From the NCBI GenBank assembly GCA_017453085.1, contig JAFTKV010000070.1, positions 1 through 12,627 on the forward strand: DNA of 12,627 nt, written 5' to 3'. This DNA is from Clostridia bacterium. Lineage in GTDB: Bacteria; Bacillota; Clostridia; Oscillospirales; CAG-272. The translations under genes and the position numbers were made by a program. The stretch's first letter is position 1; every line of letters starts with the position of its first letter. Below, piece by piece: positions 1 to 5,672 of this stretch. Under the pieces are notes generated by a model that saw only the letters and a program-made list of their open reading frames with translations, was not told the DNA's origin and made no database searches.

Positions 1-357
1 CAGGCTGGGGAAGGATTCACCCTCCATTGTGTGCAGCTCAAACTTAGACAGACCGCTGGTGATCACTACCTTGCAGTTTGCACCTACGGTAATGGTGATG
101 TACTGATCGGGCATAAATTTGATGATACGGTTGAGCTTTTGCGCGTTGATCACGTAATTGCCCTCTTCGGTAACGTCGCATTCCACCGATGCACAGAAGC
201 CCTTTTCCAAATCGTAGGTGGTAATGGAGCAATGTCTGCTGTCCTCGGTCTTAAAGCGGATAACCTCAATAAAGGGAATTGCGTTTTTGTCAGATACAGA
301 ACACATGGAATCGTTGACTACCGCCTCAAGAATGCTCTTTTGGAAGGTAATTTTCAT
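1..357 (-). CDS. dnaN: DNA polymerase III beta sliding clamp, N-terminal part (runs off the left edge)
   Basis: Encodes the first 119 residues of the ring-shaped clamp that tethers DNA polymerase III to template DNA. The reading begins MKITFQKSILEAVV and continues through a SVSDKNAIPFIEVIRF segment typical of the first beta-clamp domain; the visible end, EGESFPSL, matches the conserved acidic-G-E-FP stretch near residue 115 of the family. The frame is open to base 1, so about two thirds of the protein lies outside the window. The start is an ATG preceded by AAAGGAG at good spacing (about 362-372 on the plus strand). It is the second replication gene of the origin region, on the same strand as dnaA, separated from the upstream remB-like gene by a 311-base origin-like gap. 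No clear promoter of its own was found in that gap. The family assignment is very secure. Confidence 0.95.
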   Translation of the reverse strand, partial: MKITFQKSILEAVVNDSMCSVSDKNAIPFIEVIRFKTEDSRHCSITTYDLEKGFCASVECDVTEEGNYVINAQKLNRIIKFMPDQYITITVGANCKVVITSGLSKFELHTMEGESFPSL

Positions 358-668
358 AGCGAATCTCCTTTGTTTTCTCTTGCCCCTTTCGCACCTCGCG
401 CGCGAAAAAGACAAGACAAGATATAATAAGTAATATATTTAGTAGTGTTAGTAGTATAGGGTGTCGAGATTGTGGAAATCATTGATTTTCCGCTTTCCAA
501 GCGGATTTTCGTCGATTGGAAATTGCGGATCTCTTAGGGAGATCTGACAGGACAAGCTGTGGGAGATTTTTCAGTTGTTCCGACAACCGTCCGGAATGAT
601 TTTTCTCCACAGGTTAGTCCACAGGAAATAATTGTGGATGTCCATAGGAAGATGTGGAAATTACAGGG
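358..668. other. oriC: Putative replication origin (oriC) between remB and dnaN
   Basis: A gene-free stretch of 311 bases beside dnaN. Seen directly: (1) four DnaA-box-like 9-mers packed into 603-661: TTCTCCACA at 603-611 (8 of 9 to TTATCCACA), TAGTCCACA at 615-623, TGTGGATGT at 633-641 and TGTGGAAAT at 653-661 (7 of 9 each); (2) an isolated TGTGGAAAT at 471-479; (3) an AT-rich run at 421-457 with TAG triplets; (4) hairpins CCGCTT-TCC-AAGCGG at 490-504 and GATCTC-TTAGG-GAGATC at 528-544. Known: Firmicute origins usually lie next to dnaA and in the dnaA-dnaN gap. Inferred: this is the unwinding and initiation site. All boxes are imperfect, so the borders and the number of functional boxes are uncertain. 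Confidence 0.75.
422..479. other. Candidate basal unwinding element (DnaA-trio-like repeats next to a DnaA box)
   Basis: From base 440 the plus strand reads TAG TAG TGT TAG TAG TAT in unbroken three-base register (440-457), preceded by an AT-rich run from 421. It is followed by a GC-richer spacer, GGGTGTCGAG (459-468), and then the DnaA-like box TGTGGAAAT (471-479). Established knowledge: in Bacillus subtilis, DnaA assembles from a double-stranded box onto single-stranded trinucleotides of form 3'-(G/A)A(T/A)-5', which is 5'-TAG-3' type on this strand, with the box on the 3' side of the trios. The order seen here fits that layout. The functional claim is inference from pattern alone. Confidence 0.55.
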
Positions 669-905
669 TTATTCCTCCAGGTGTCCGCGGATGGACCCGG
701 GAGCGAGGGAGGCGAGATAGACGGCATCTTCGGTCAGCACGAAGGATTTTGGAATATCCTTAGCTACCGATTGCAGCTTTTTCTTTCGTTCGCATTCCCG
801 CAAAAAGCGTCTGGACTCTGGGGAGACGGTGGCGGTGTCCATATCGAAAACACCGATTACATCCCGCTTGTCCAATACACAATTCTGAGAAAGATGTAAA
901 AACAC
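669..905 (-). CDS. remB: RemB-like extracellular-matrix regulator (DUF370 family)
   Basis: A 78-residue protein with the DUF370 pattern: an MFLHLSQN start, DKRDVIGVFDMDTATVS (about 12-28), a basic stretch (32-43) and DIPKSFVLTEDAVYLASLAPGSI (50-72). In Bacillus subtilis the DUF370 paralogues RemA and RemB are small DNA-binding regulators linked to biofilm-matrix genes, and remB (yaaB) usually sits after recF and before gyrB. Two GTG starts are possible: 917 (82 residues) and 905. The start at 905 is preferred because it gives the family's MFLH beginning and has an AAAGTGAG ribosome-site-like stretch seven bases upstream. The gene lies 47 bases downstream of dnaA with no terminator seen, so co-transcription is likely. 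Its place between dnaA and dnaN is unusual. Target genes cannot be inferred here. Confidence 0.85.
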   Translation of the reverse strand: MFLHLSQNCVLDKRDVIGVFDMDTATVSPESRRFLRECERKKKLQSVAKDIPKSFVLTEDAVYLASLAPGSIRGHLEE

Positions 906-952
906 GAATAAACTCACTTTCTAAGAAATTTTTTGACCTATAAAGGTAAAAT

Positions 953-2284
953 TTATTCTGTGATCTCTTTCATCAGATCGGAGATCTCAATCGAAAAGAG
1001 CGGATTATTTTTGATATTCTGCTCTACCGAATCGTTGGCACTGATGATAGTGGAATGATCTCGATCAAACAGCTTGCCGATGGCGGGGAAGGACAGCTCG
1101 GTGATCTTTCGGATAATGTAGATGCTGATGTTACGGGCATTGGCAATGTGCTTGGTACGCTTTCTGCCGTAGATCTCCTCTTCGGTGACGCCGTATTTTT
1201 TCGCTACCCGTGCCACGATCTTGTCAGCCGTTACAGCCGGAGGCTCGTTGCCTTGCACAAAGGCGGCAATACATTCCTTTGCCATAGGAAGGGTGATAGG
1301 CTCCTTGGACAGATAGCTGCGGGCACAGATCTTTTTCACCGCACCCTCGATCTGACGGATATTAGACTTCAGATTTTCGGCAATGTAGGTCAGCACGTCA
1401 TTGGGGAGCGTAATGCCCATCATCTTGGTCTTATTGTTCATAATGGCGATCCGCAGCTCGAAGTCGGGCTGTTGAATATCTGCGATCAGACCCCATTCAA
1501 AACGGGTCTTCAGACGGTCCTCCAGCGTTTTGATCTCACGGGGCGGACGGTCGGAGGTCATGATGATCTGCTTATGATCCTCGTACAGAGCGTTGAAGGT
1601 GTGGAAAAACTCCTCCTGCGTCGCTTCCTTGCCTGCGATAAATTGAATGTCGTCGATGAGCAGAACGTCCGCCTTGCGATACTTCTTGCGGAACTGATCG
1701 GGATTCTTCTGAGAGATCGCCGTGATCATCTGATTGGTGAACTCCTCGCCCTTGACGTAAATGATCACGTATTCCGGATGACGGATGGAGATCTCATTCA
1801 TGATCGCGTTCAAGAGGTGAGTTTTACCAAGACCCGACTGTGAATAGATGAACAGAGGATTGTAATCGGTAGCGGGATTTCTGGCAACCGCCGTACAGGC
1901 GGCGTGGGCAAACTGATTGGACGAGCCGACGATAAAATTGTCAAAGGTGTATTCGTGATTCTGTACGAATGGAGCAGGCTCCTCGTCGGAGGAGACGGGC
2001 GAGATGGGGAGAGTGGTTTCGGTTTTGGGAATCATCTCTCCTTCCACGATCAGCTTCAGCTCATTTTCAAACCCGACGGTTTCGGAAAATGCGTTCTGAA
2101 GGGCGTTATAATAGCGTTTTTCTACGATTCCTTTTTTGAATTCGGTTTTCAGTGCAATGACAGTCTGGTTTTCGTCGAATGCTGCAAGATAAGCATCGCC
2201 GAACCAAAGCTCGATGACCGCAGGCGCATAGTCCTGCCGCAGTCTGTCCAGCACTGCTTGCCACATTGCGGTAAGTTCCTGCAT
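953..2284 (-). CDS. dnaA: Chromosomal replication initiator protein DnaA
   Basis: The AAA+ ATPase that binds DnaA boxes and opens the origin. From the start MQELTAMWQAVLDRL it is 443 residues, normal for the family. Visible parts: domain I (1-80), a short linker (81-110), Walker A GLGKTH (151-156), Walker B VLLIDDIQF (207-215), a TSDRPPREI sensor-1 region (243-251), the box VII arginine in LKTRFEWG (R261), sensor-2 NIRQIEGAVKKI (308-319), and domain IV with the box-recognition motif RDHSTIISA (408-416), a variant of DHTTVxHA. The frame stays open upstream to a TTG at 2350, but the ATG at 2284 gives the correct domain I start; AAAGG lies about 12 bases upstream. Transcription probably starts near 2379 from a promoter containing a DnaA-like box. 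It diverges from rpmH and precedes remB and dnaN. Confidence 0.97.
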   Translation of the reverse strand: MQELTAMWQAVLDRLRQDYAPAVIELWFGDAYLAAFDENQTVIALKTEFKKGIVEKRYYNALQNAFSETVGFENELKLIVEGEMIPKTETTLPISPVSSDEEPAPFVQNHEYTFDNFIVGSSNQFAHAACTAVARNPATDYNPLFIYSQSGLGKTHLLNAIMNEISIRHPEYVIIYVKGEEFTNQMITAISQKNPDQFRKKYRKADVLLIDDIQFIAGKEATQEEFFHTFNALYEDHKQIIMTSDRPPREIKTLEDRLKTRFEWGLIADIQQPDFELRIAIMNNKTKMMGITLPNDVLTYIAENLKSNIRQIEGAVKKICARSYLSKEPITLPMAKECIAAFVQGNEPPAVTADKIVARVAKKYGVTEEEIYGRKRTKHIANARNISIYIIRKITELSFPAIGKLFDRDHSTIISANDSVEQNIKNNPLFSIEISDLMKEITE

Positions 2285-2385
2285 TTTGATGACCGTACCT
2301 TTCGAAAATTCTTTGAATATCTTGGTTTTACGGGAGTGTTGAGGGAGCAAACCAAGTGTTTTTTGAAAAAAGAATATACTACACT

Positions 2386-2414
2386 ATTATAGCACAACAT
2401 GTGGAAAATTGCAA
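2386..2414 (-). promoter_or_regulatory. dnaA promoter with internal DnaA-like box
   Basis: On the minus strand TTGCAA (plus 2409-2414) and TATAAT (plus 2386-2391) are 17 bases apart, with TG just before the -10 (extended -10). The 9-mer TTTTCCACA (plus 2400-2408), 8 of 9 to the DnaA-box consensus, fills half of the spacer, so bound DnaA would be expected to block RNA polymerase. The 5' leader to the dnaA start would be about 95 bases. Confidence 0.75.
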
Positions 2415-2572
2415 TAGCTATCGCAAATATATTTATTAATATAGGAAGAAAAATTCAAAAATCAAAGATTTTGAGGTTGCAAAAATACTTCCAAATTGGC
2501 ATTATCGGAAGTTTTTTGGATGAAGTTTTTGCAAAAAAGCGATAAAAAACCTATTTTTTTTGCAAAAAGGTA

Positions 2573-2601
2573 TTGACAAGGGGGATAAAATCGTATATAA
2601 T
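2573..2601 (+). promoter_or_regulatory. rpmH operon promoter
   Basis: A full consensus sigma-A-type promoter: TTGACA at 2573-2578, a 17-base spacer and TATAAT at 2596-2601. It lies directly after a TTTTTGCAAAAA palindrome, whose A/T tracts could act like an UP element. The start point would be near 2608, giving a leader of about 45 bases to rpmH. Such strength is expected for a ribosomal-protein gene. Confidence 0.9.
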
Positions 2602-2653
2602 AGGAATCGTCTCAACTGATTAGAATCACTTTAGGTTGAAAGGAGTGTGCAAA

Positions 2654-2788
2654 ATGGTCAGAACTTATCAGCCCAAAAAGCGTCAGAGAAGCAAAGAACA
2701 CGGCTTCCGCAAGAGAATGTCTACTGCAAACGGACGGAAGGTACTGAAAAGACGCCGTCAGAAGGGCAGAGCCAGACTGAGCTACTAA
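2654..2788 (+). CDS. rpmH: Ribosomal protein bL34
   Basis: A 44-residue, very basic protein of the large ribosomal subunit. It begins MVRTYQPKKRQRSKEHGF and continues with RKRMSTANGRKVLKRRRQKG and RARLSY, an almost textbook L34 with the family's usual length. The start has AGGAG at 2641-2645, eight bases before the ATG. It is the first gene of the plus-strand cluster with rnpA, yidD, yidC and jag, and stands behind the strongest promoter in the window. A terminator-like hairpin follows it, probably lowering transcription into rnpA so that L34 is made in excess over the RNase P protein. A longer overlapping frame at 2647-2856 is a shadow of this gene. Confidence 0.97.
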   Translation: MVRTYQPKKRQRSKEHGFRKRMSTANGRKVLKRRRQKGRARLSY

Positions 2789-2797
2789 TTCCTCGGT

Positions 2798-2854
2798 CTA
2801 TGCCCGGCATAGAAATCAAAACCGCCGACCATTCAAATCGGGGGTTTTTGTTTT
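2798..2854 (+). terminator. Attenuator-like hairpins between rpmH and rnpA
   Basis: First a small perfect hairpin, CTATGC-CCG-GCATAG (2798-2812). Then a terminator-like stem: AAAACCGCCGA (2818-2828) pairs with TCGGGGGTTTT (2838-2848) with one mismatch, followed by T-rich sequence to 2854. Because rnpA starts only 33 bases later with no promoter seen, this is more likely a partial terminator that sets the rpmH to rnpA ratio than a full stop. Confidence 0.65.
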
Positions 2855-2886
2855 GAGAGGAATAATCTGCTCAGCGGAGAAACGGT

Positions 2887-3261
2887 ATGAAATATACGTC
2901 GCTTTGCGAAAATCATCTCTTTCAAAAGGCTTATCGGGGCGGAAAAAAAGCACCCACTCATCGGATCGTCCTTTACGTCCTTACCGATAAAAAGGCAAAT
3001 TTGTTAAAAAAGCGGCATCCGCTGAAAATAAAGGTCAATCGCATCGGAATCACCGTATCCAAAAAGATTGGCGGTGCCGTACAGCGAAACCGGGCCAAGC
3101 GGATCATCAGAGAGGCTTATCGCCGTCTGGAGAAGGAATTTGCCGTAAAGAAGGGCTATTTGGTGGTCATCGTTGCCAGAGAGTCCATCGTAGGGGCAAA
3201 ATCCACCCAGATCTACGGTGAGCTGGTATCTGCCGCACGCCGCGGAGGATTGATCCAATGA
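2887..3261 (+). CDS. rnpA: Ribonuclease P protein component
   Basis: The protein subunit that helps the RNase P RNA bind and cleave pre-tRNA 5' leaders. It has 124 residues, basic throughout, with the early LCENHLFQKAYRGGKK segment (6-21), RIGITVSKKIGGAVQRN (52-68) and the family RNR signature RNRAKRIIREAYRR (67-80). The start is supported by GGAG at 2876-2879, seven bases before the ATG. Its stop overlaps the yidD start (ATGA at 3258-3261), so the two are expected to be translated in a coupled way. The length and the order after rpmH are as usual for Firmicutes. The identification is secure. Confidence 0.95.
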   Translation: MKYTSLCENHLFQKAYRGGKKAPTHRIVLYVLTDKKANLLKKRHPLKIKVNRIGITVSKKIGGAVQRNRAKRIIREAYRRLEKEFAVKKGYLVVIVARESIVGAKSTQIYGELVSAARRGGLIQ

Positions 3262-3544
3262 TCGCTAAATTGCTTGCGATCCCAATCCGATGGTACAGAC
3301 GGTGTATATCTCCCAACAAGCCGCCCTGCTGCAAATATTCGCCCACCTGCTCCCATATGCGCTGGATGCGCTCAGCGAGTGGGGCGCAATTATTGGCCTG
3401 CTGTTGGCGGCGTGGCGGATCCTGCGCTGTAATCCCTTTTCCAAAGGCGGATTTGATCCCGTTCCCATCAATCGCCGAAAGAGAGCAAGAATGGAACGAA
3501 AAAAGAAAAAACAATCGGATTTTGATCAGAAAGAAGACAACTGA
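3258..3544 (+). pseudogene. yidD: Membrane-insertion factor YidD, broken by a one-base frameshift
   Basis: YidD is a small membrane-associated protein thought to assist YidC in membrane-protein insertion. The first frame (from ATG 3258) reads MIAKLLAIPIRWYRRCISPN then KPPCCKYSPTCS, a clear YidD beginning with the conserved cysteines. The family match then jumps to another frame that reads YALDALSEWGAIIGLLLAAW, RILRCNPFSKGGFDPVP and a basic tail, ending at the TGA at 3542-3544. Between them the bases TCC CA TAT (3351-3358) lack exactly one base. Restoring one base (CAN) would give CSQYAL or CSHYAL and an intact protein of 95 residues. As written, the first frame continues out of family to 3623. 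Either an assembly or sequencing error or a true recent lesion is possible; there is no classic slippery heptamer. Both halves show normal conservation. Confidence 0.9.
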
Positions 3545-3587
3545 AGGGAGTGCTCCCTTCTTCGTGTACCGGGCGGGCTTGACCCGC
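3543..3587 (+). repeat. Two adjacent hairpins between yidD and yidC
   Basis: GAAGGGAG (3543-3550) pairs perfectly with CTCCCTTC (3553-3560) around TG, overlapping the yidD stop codon. Thirteen bases later GCGGG (3573-3577) pairs with CCCGC (3583-3587) around CTTGA. Neither has a clean T-tract, so they are weak as terminators and may instead mark an RNA processing or stability site before yidC. Confidence 0.5.
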
Positions 3588-3622
3588 AACATCCTATCAA
3601 AGAATCGTAAAGGAAAAGAATA

Positions 3623-4762
3623 ATGTTTGATTGGTTTAACAGTCTGTTGGGAACGATTCTGTCTTTCTTCAACAGCATTTGCGGCAATAACTATTTGCTG
3701 GCAATCGTATTATTCGCTCTGTTGTTTAAGATCATCCTCTTCCCTTTCTCTATCAAGCAACAGAAGAATTCGGTGAAGCAGGCAAAGCTGCGGCCGAAGG
3801 AAATGGCGATTAAAAAGAAATACAAAGGGCGCGACGATCAGGACTCCAAGATGAAGATGCAGCAGGAGATCCAGGAGATGTACAAGCAGGAAGGCTACAG
3901 CCCCTTCAGCGGCTGTCTTCCCATGCTGCTGCAGCTTCCCATCATCTTCGCCCTCTACGAGGTTATCCGTAACCCTCTGACCTATATCACCGGCGTAGGC
4001 AAGCTGACCGATATCACTACCAAGCTCACCGAAGCAGGAATCGAGCTGAAAAAGAATATCACCGGTCTGGAGCTGGTCGACTGGCTCAAGCAGGGGGACA
4101 ATCTGGCAGATGCCCGCAAGGTTGTGGATACTCTGCCCGAAACCATTGCAGAGCTGCCTAATTTCAACGTTTTCGGTATCAATTTCGGTACCGTTCCCAC
4201 TGACGGAATGAGCAGCGGTGGCTGGGGTATTCTGTGGCTCCTGATCCCCGTGCTGACCTTCGCATTCGCTTACGGCAGCATGAAGCTGACCCGTCGGATG
4301 TCCTACCAGCCCGAGCAGGATCCGAATGCCGGCTGCTCCATGAAGGTTATGGACTTTGCAATGCCCCTGATGTCCGCATACTTTGCAGTGATGTGGCCTT
4401 CTCTGATGGGTATTTACTGGATGCTCAGCAACGTGCTCAGCGTTGTCCAGCAGTTCATTCTGAAGAAAATGTATCCTCTGCCTAAGTTTACCGAGCAGGA
4501 TTACAAGGATGCCGAGCGGCAGTATCGCGGCAAGGCACCCAAGAACCGTGCCTATGAGGACACCCGTGTGGTTCCCGGTAAGCAGTATCGCTCTCTCCAT
4601 CACATCGACGACGAGGAGGATGAGACTGCTCCTCAGCTGCCTCCCATGAAGATCGACGAGGACGAAGAGGAAAGCACGCTGGCAAACAGCCTGGGTGACG
4701 CTCCTAAGCTGAAGGAAGACAATCCCGAGCACAGACAGAAGAATAAAAAGGACAAGCAGTAA
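3623..4762 (+). CDS. yidC: Membrane protein insertase YidC (OxaA family, Gram-positive type)
   Basis: Inserts proteins into the cytoplasmic membrane, alone or with SecYEG. It has 379 residues without the large periplasmic domain of Gram-negative YidC. Hydrophobic segments lie near 23-43, 97-117, 200-218 and 245-280; a long amphipathic cytoplasmic hairpin (about 46-92) joins the first two. The family QQKN, YSPFSGCLPMLLQLPIIFALYEVIR and MSAYFAVMWPSLMGIYW segments are present. The groove residue that is Arg in many homologues (Bacillus type VIRLxLLP) is Lys36 here (LFKIILFPF), a conservative change. An outer loop of about 80 residues (118-199) sits before the third segment. The tail after 285 is charged, with acidic runs at 329-334 and 345-350 and a basic end, possibly for ribosome contact. 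AAAGGA stands eight bases before the ATG. jag follows after 16 bases. Confidence 0.95.
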   Translation: MFDWFNSLLGTILSFFNSICGNNYLLAIVLFALLFKIILFPFSIKQQKNSVKQAKLRPKEMAIKKKYKGRDDQDSKMKMQQEIQEMYKQEGYSPFSGCLPMLLQLPIIFALYEVIRNPLTYITGVGKLTDITTKLTEAGIELKKNITGLELVDWLKQGDNLADARKVVDTLPETIAELPNFNVFGINFGTVPTDGMSSGGWGILWLLIPVLTFAFAYGSMKLTRRMSYQPEQDPNAGCSMKVMDFAMPLMSAYFAVMWPSLMGIYWMLSNVLSVVQQFILKKMYPLPKFTEQDYKDAERQYRGKAPKNRAYEDTRVVPGKQYRSLHHIDDEEDETAPQLPPMKIDEDEEESTLANSLGDAPKLKEDNPEHRQKNKKDKQ

Positions 4763-4778
4763 TCGAAAGGACAATAGA

Positions 4779-5447
4779 ATGAAACAGGAACTGATCGTAA
4801 GCGGCAAGACTGTAGAAGCCGCCGTAGAAAAAGCAGTTAACGAACTGGGTGTTCCCGCAGATAAGGTGACCTACGAGGTACTGGTACAGCCTAAGAAGGG
4901 CTTCCTGGGCTTCGGCGAGACTCTTGCGCAGGTCAAGGTGATCTACGCACAGGCACCCGTTGACATTGCAGTGGATTTTATTGAAACGCTGATCAAGAAT
5001 ATGGAGCTGGATGCAGAGGTTTCGGTCTCCGATCTGGAGGACGGCAAGCTGCTGTCCATTACCGGTGACAGTGCATCCGTGCTGATCGGTCATCACGGTG
5101 AGACTCTCGACCAGCTGCAGTATCTGGTGAATCTGGCTGCCAACAAGAAGGAAAACGACGAGGACGACCGGGATTATACCAAGATCATGGTGGATATCGA
5201 GGGTTACCGCGTCAGACGCGAGGATGCACTCCGTGCGCTGGCAAGACGGATGGCTGCCCGCGTGCTGAAGTACCGCCGCAATATCACTCTGGAGCCTATG
5301 AGCGCTTACGAGCGCCGTATCATCCACAGCGAGGTACAGACCATCAGCGGTGTCTCCACCAACTCCATCGGTGCAGAGCGTAACCGCCGCGTTGTGATCT
5401 ATCTGGAGGGCGGCAGAAAGCCCCAGAGATCCTACGACGAGGAATAA
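4779..5447 (+). CDS. khpB: RNA-binding protein KhpB/Jag (Jag-N, KH and R3H domains)
   Basis: A cytoplasmic single-stranded RNA-binding protein of 222 residues. The Jag-N domain covers about 1-55 (KKGFLGFGETLAQVKV at 39-54), a KH domain about 75-140 with GHHG (104-107) as the GxxG loop, and an R3H domain about 150-212 with ERRIIHSEVQ (178-187) carrying the Arg and His. In streptococci KhpB partners with KhpA and affects cell elongation and division; that role is family knowledge and is not visible here. It follows yidC by 16 bases with AAAGGA as ribosome site, so it is part of the same operon. It is the last plus-strand gene; a cluster of hairpins with two good terminators comes directly after. 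The usual next genes mnmE and mnmG are absent. Confidence 0.93.
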   Translation: MKQELIVSGKTVEAAVEKAVNELGVPADKVTYEVLVQPKKGFLGFGETLAQVKVIYAQAPVDIAVDFIETLIKNMELDAEVSVSDLEDGKLLSITGDSASVLIGHHGETLDQLQYLVNLAANKKENDEDDRDYTKIMVDIEGYRVRREDALRALARRMAARVLKYRRNITLEPMSAYERRIIHSEVQTISGVSTNSIGAERNRRVVIYLEGGRKPQRSYDEE

Positions 5448-5454
5448 GGGAATG

Positions 5455-5507
5455 TTGAGGCTCCGCCTCAAACTCCGGCAGGAACCTTCTTGTAAGAAGG
5501 TTCCTGC
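5455..5507. repeat. Perfect palindromes directly after jag
   Basis: Two perfect inverted repeats: TTGAGGC-TCC-GCCTCAA (5455-5471), then GCAGGAACCTTCTT (5478-5491) with AAGAAGGTTCCTGC (5494-5507), a 14-base stem around only GT. The second has no T-tract on either strand. The shape suggests a mobile or dispersed intergenic palindrome unit rather than a simple terminator. Confidence 0.65.
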
Positions 5508-5527
5508 ACCTCCAAGAACTTTTGTAA

Positions 5528-5557
5528 AGGACGGCAAATACTTGCCGTCCTCTTTTT
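5528..5557 (+). terminator. Intrinsic terminator of the rpmH-jag cluster
   Basis: AGGACGGCAA (5528-5537) pairs perfectly with TTGCCGTCCT (5542-5551) around ATAC, followed by CTTTTT. It is a typical Rho-independent terminator for plus-strand transcription leaving jag. Confidence 0.85.
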
Positions 5558-5560
5558 GTA

Positions 5561-5595
5561 AAAAAATCTGCCCGCAAGTATTTGCGGGCATTTTT
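5561..5595. terminator. Second, bidirectional intrinsic terminator between jag and the fucosidase gene
   Basis: TGCCCGCAA (5569-5577) pairs with TTGCGGGCA (5582-5590) around GTAT, with TTTTT after it on the plus strand (5591-5595). On the minus strand an A-run at 5560-5566 gives a T-tract just past the stem, so it could end transcription from both sides of this convergent junction. Confidence 0.8.
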
Positions 5596-5614
5596 AGTAA
5601 GTTTTTGAGGGGTA

Positions 5615-5638
5615 GAGTTTGTCCATATGGGCGAACTC
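5615..5638. repeat. Further hairpin near the fucosidase 3' end
   Basis: GAGTTTGTCC (5615-5624) can pair over ten positions, two of them G-U, with GGGCGAACTC (5629-5638) around ATAT. No clear T-tract follows directly. It is the last of five stems packed into 184 bases. Confidence 0.5.
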
Positions 5639-5672
5639 TTAGGGACATTTTTTCAAAAAGTTCCCCAAATAA

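Larger units (their letters stand above)
2285..2653. other. Divergent dnaA/rpmH intergenic region
   Basis: A 369-base gap holding the dnaA promoter (minus strand) and the rpmH promoter (plus strand). Between them the DNA is very AT-rich, with many A- and T-runs, and includes the perfect 12-base palindrome TTTTTGCAAAAA twice (2526-2537 and 2557-2568), plus the half-copy TTGCAAAAA at 2477-2485. There is also an interrupted inverted repeat ACTTCC (2487-2492) with GGAAGT (2507-2512). Only one DnaA-like box was found here (2400-2408), so this gap does not look like a main box cluster. Confidence 0.6.

Noticed and set aside
358..470. A dedicated dnaN promoter in the origin gap
   Set aside because: TATTAT-like -10 candidates exist on the minus strand, but none has a credible -35 at 16-18 bases, so it is not listed.
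654..899. An 81-codon plus-strand frame opposite remB
   Set aside because: Antisense to a recognisable DUF370 protein; no ribosome site and no family resemblance.
2285..2350. An N-terminal extension of DnaA from a TTG at 2350
   Set aside because: The added 22 residues do not look like DnaA domain I, no ribosome site precedes the TTG, and the ATG at 2284 gives the usual start.
2647..2856. A 69-codon frame overlapping rpmH
   Set aside because: Out of frame with L34 and extends through the attenuator hairpin; the 44-residue L34 is a perfect family match.
3258..3623. A 121-codon frame beginning with the YidD N-terminus
   Set aside because: After residue 32 it leaves the YidD frame and reads Trp- and Arg-rich nonsense through the yidD-yidC gap; it is the product of the frameshift, not a new protein.
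3710..4807. A 365-codon minus-strand frame opposite yidC
   Set aside because: It is a mirror of yidC codon usage, rich in Leu, His and Val, with no ribosome site or family pattern; yidC itself is unmistakable.
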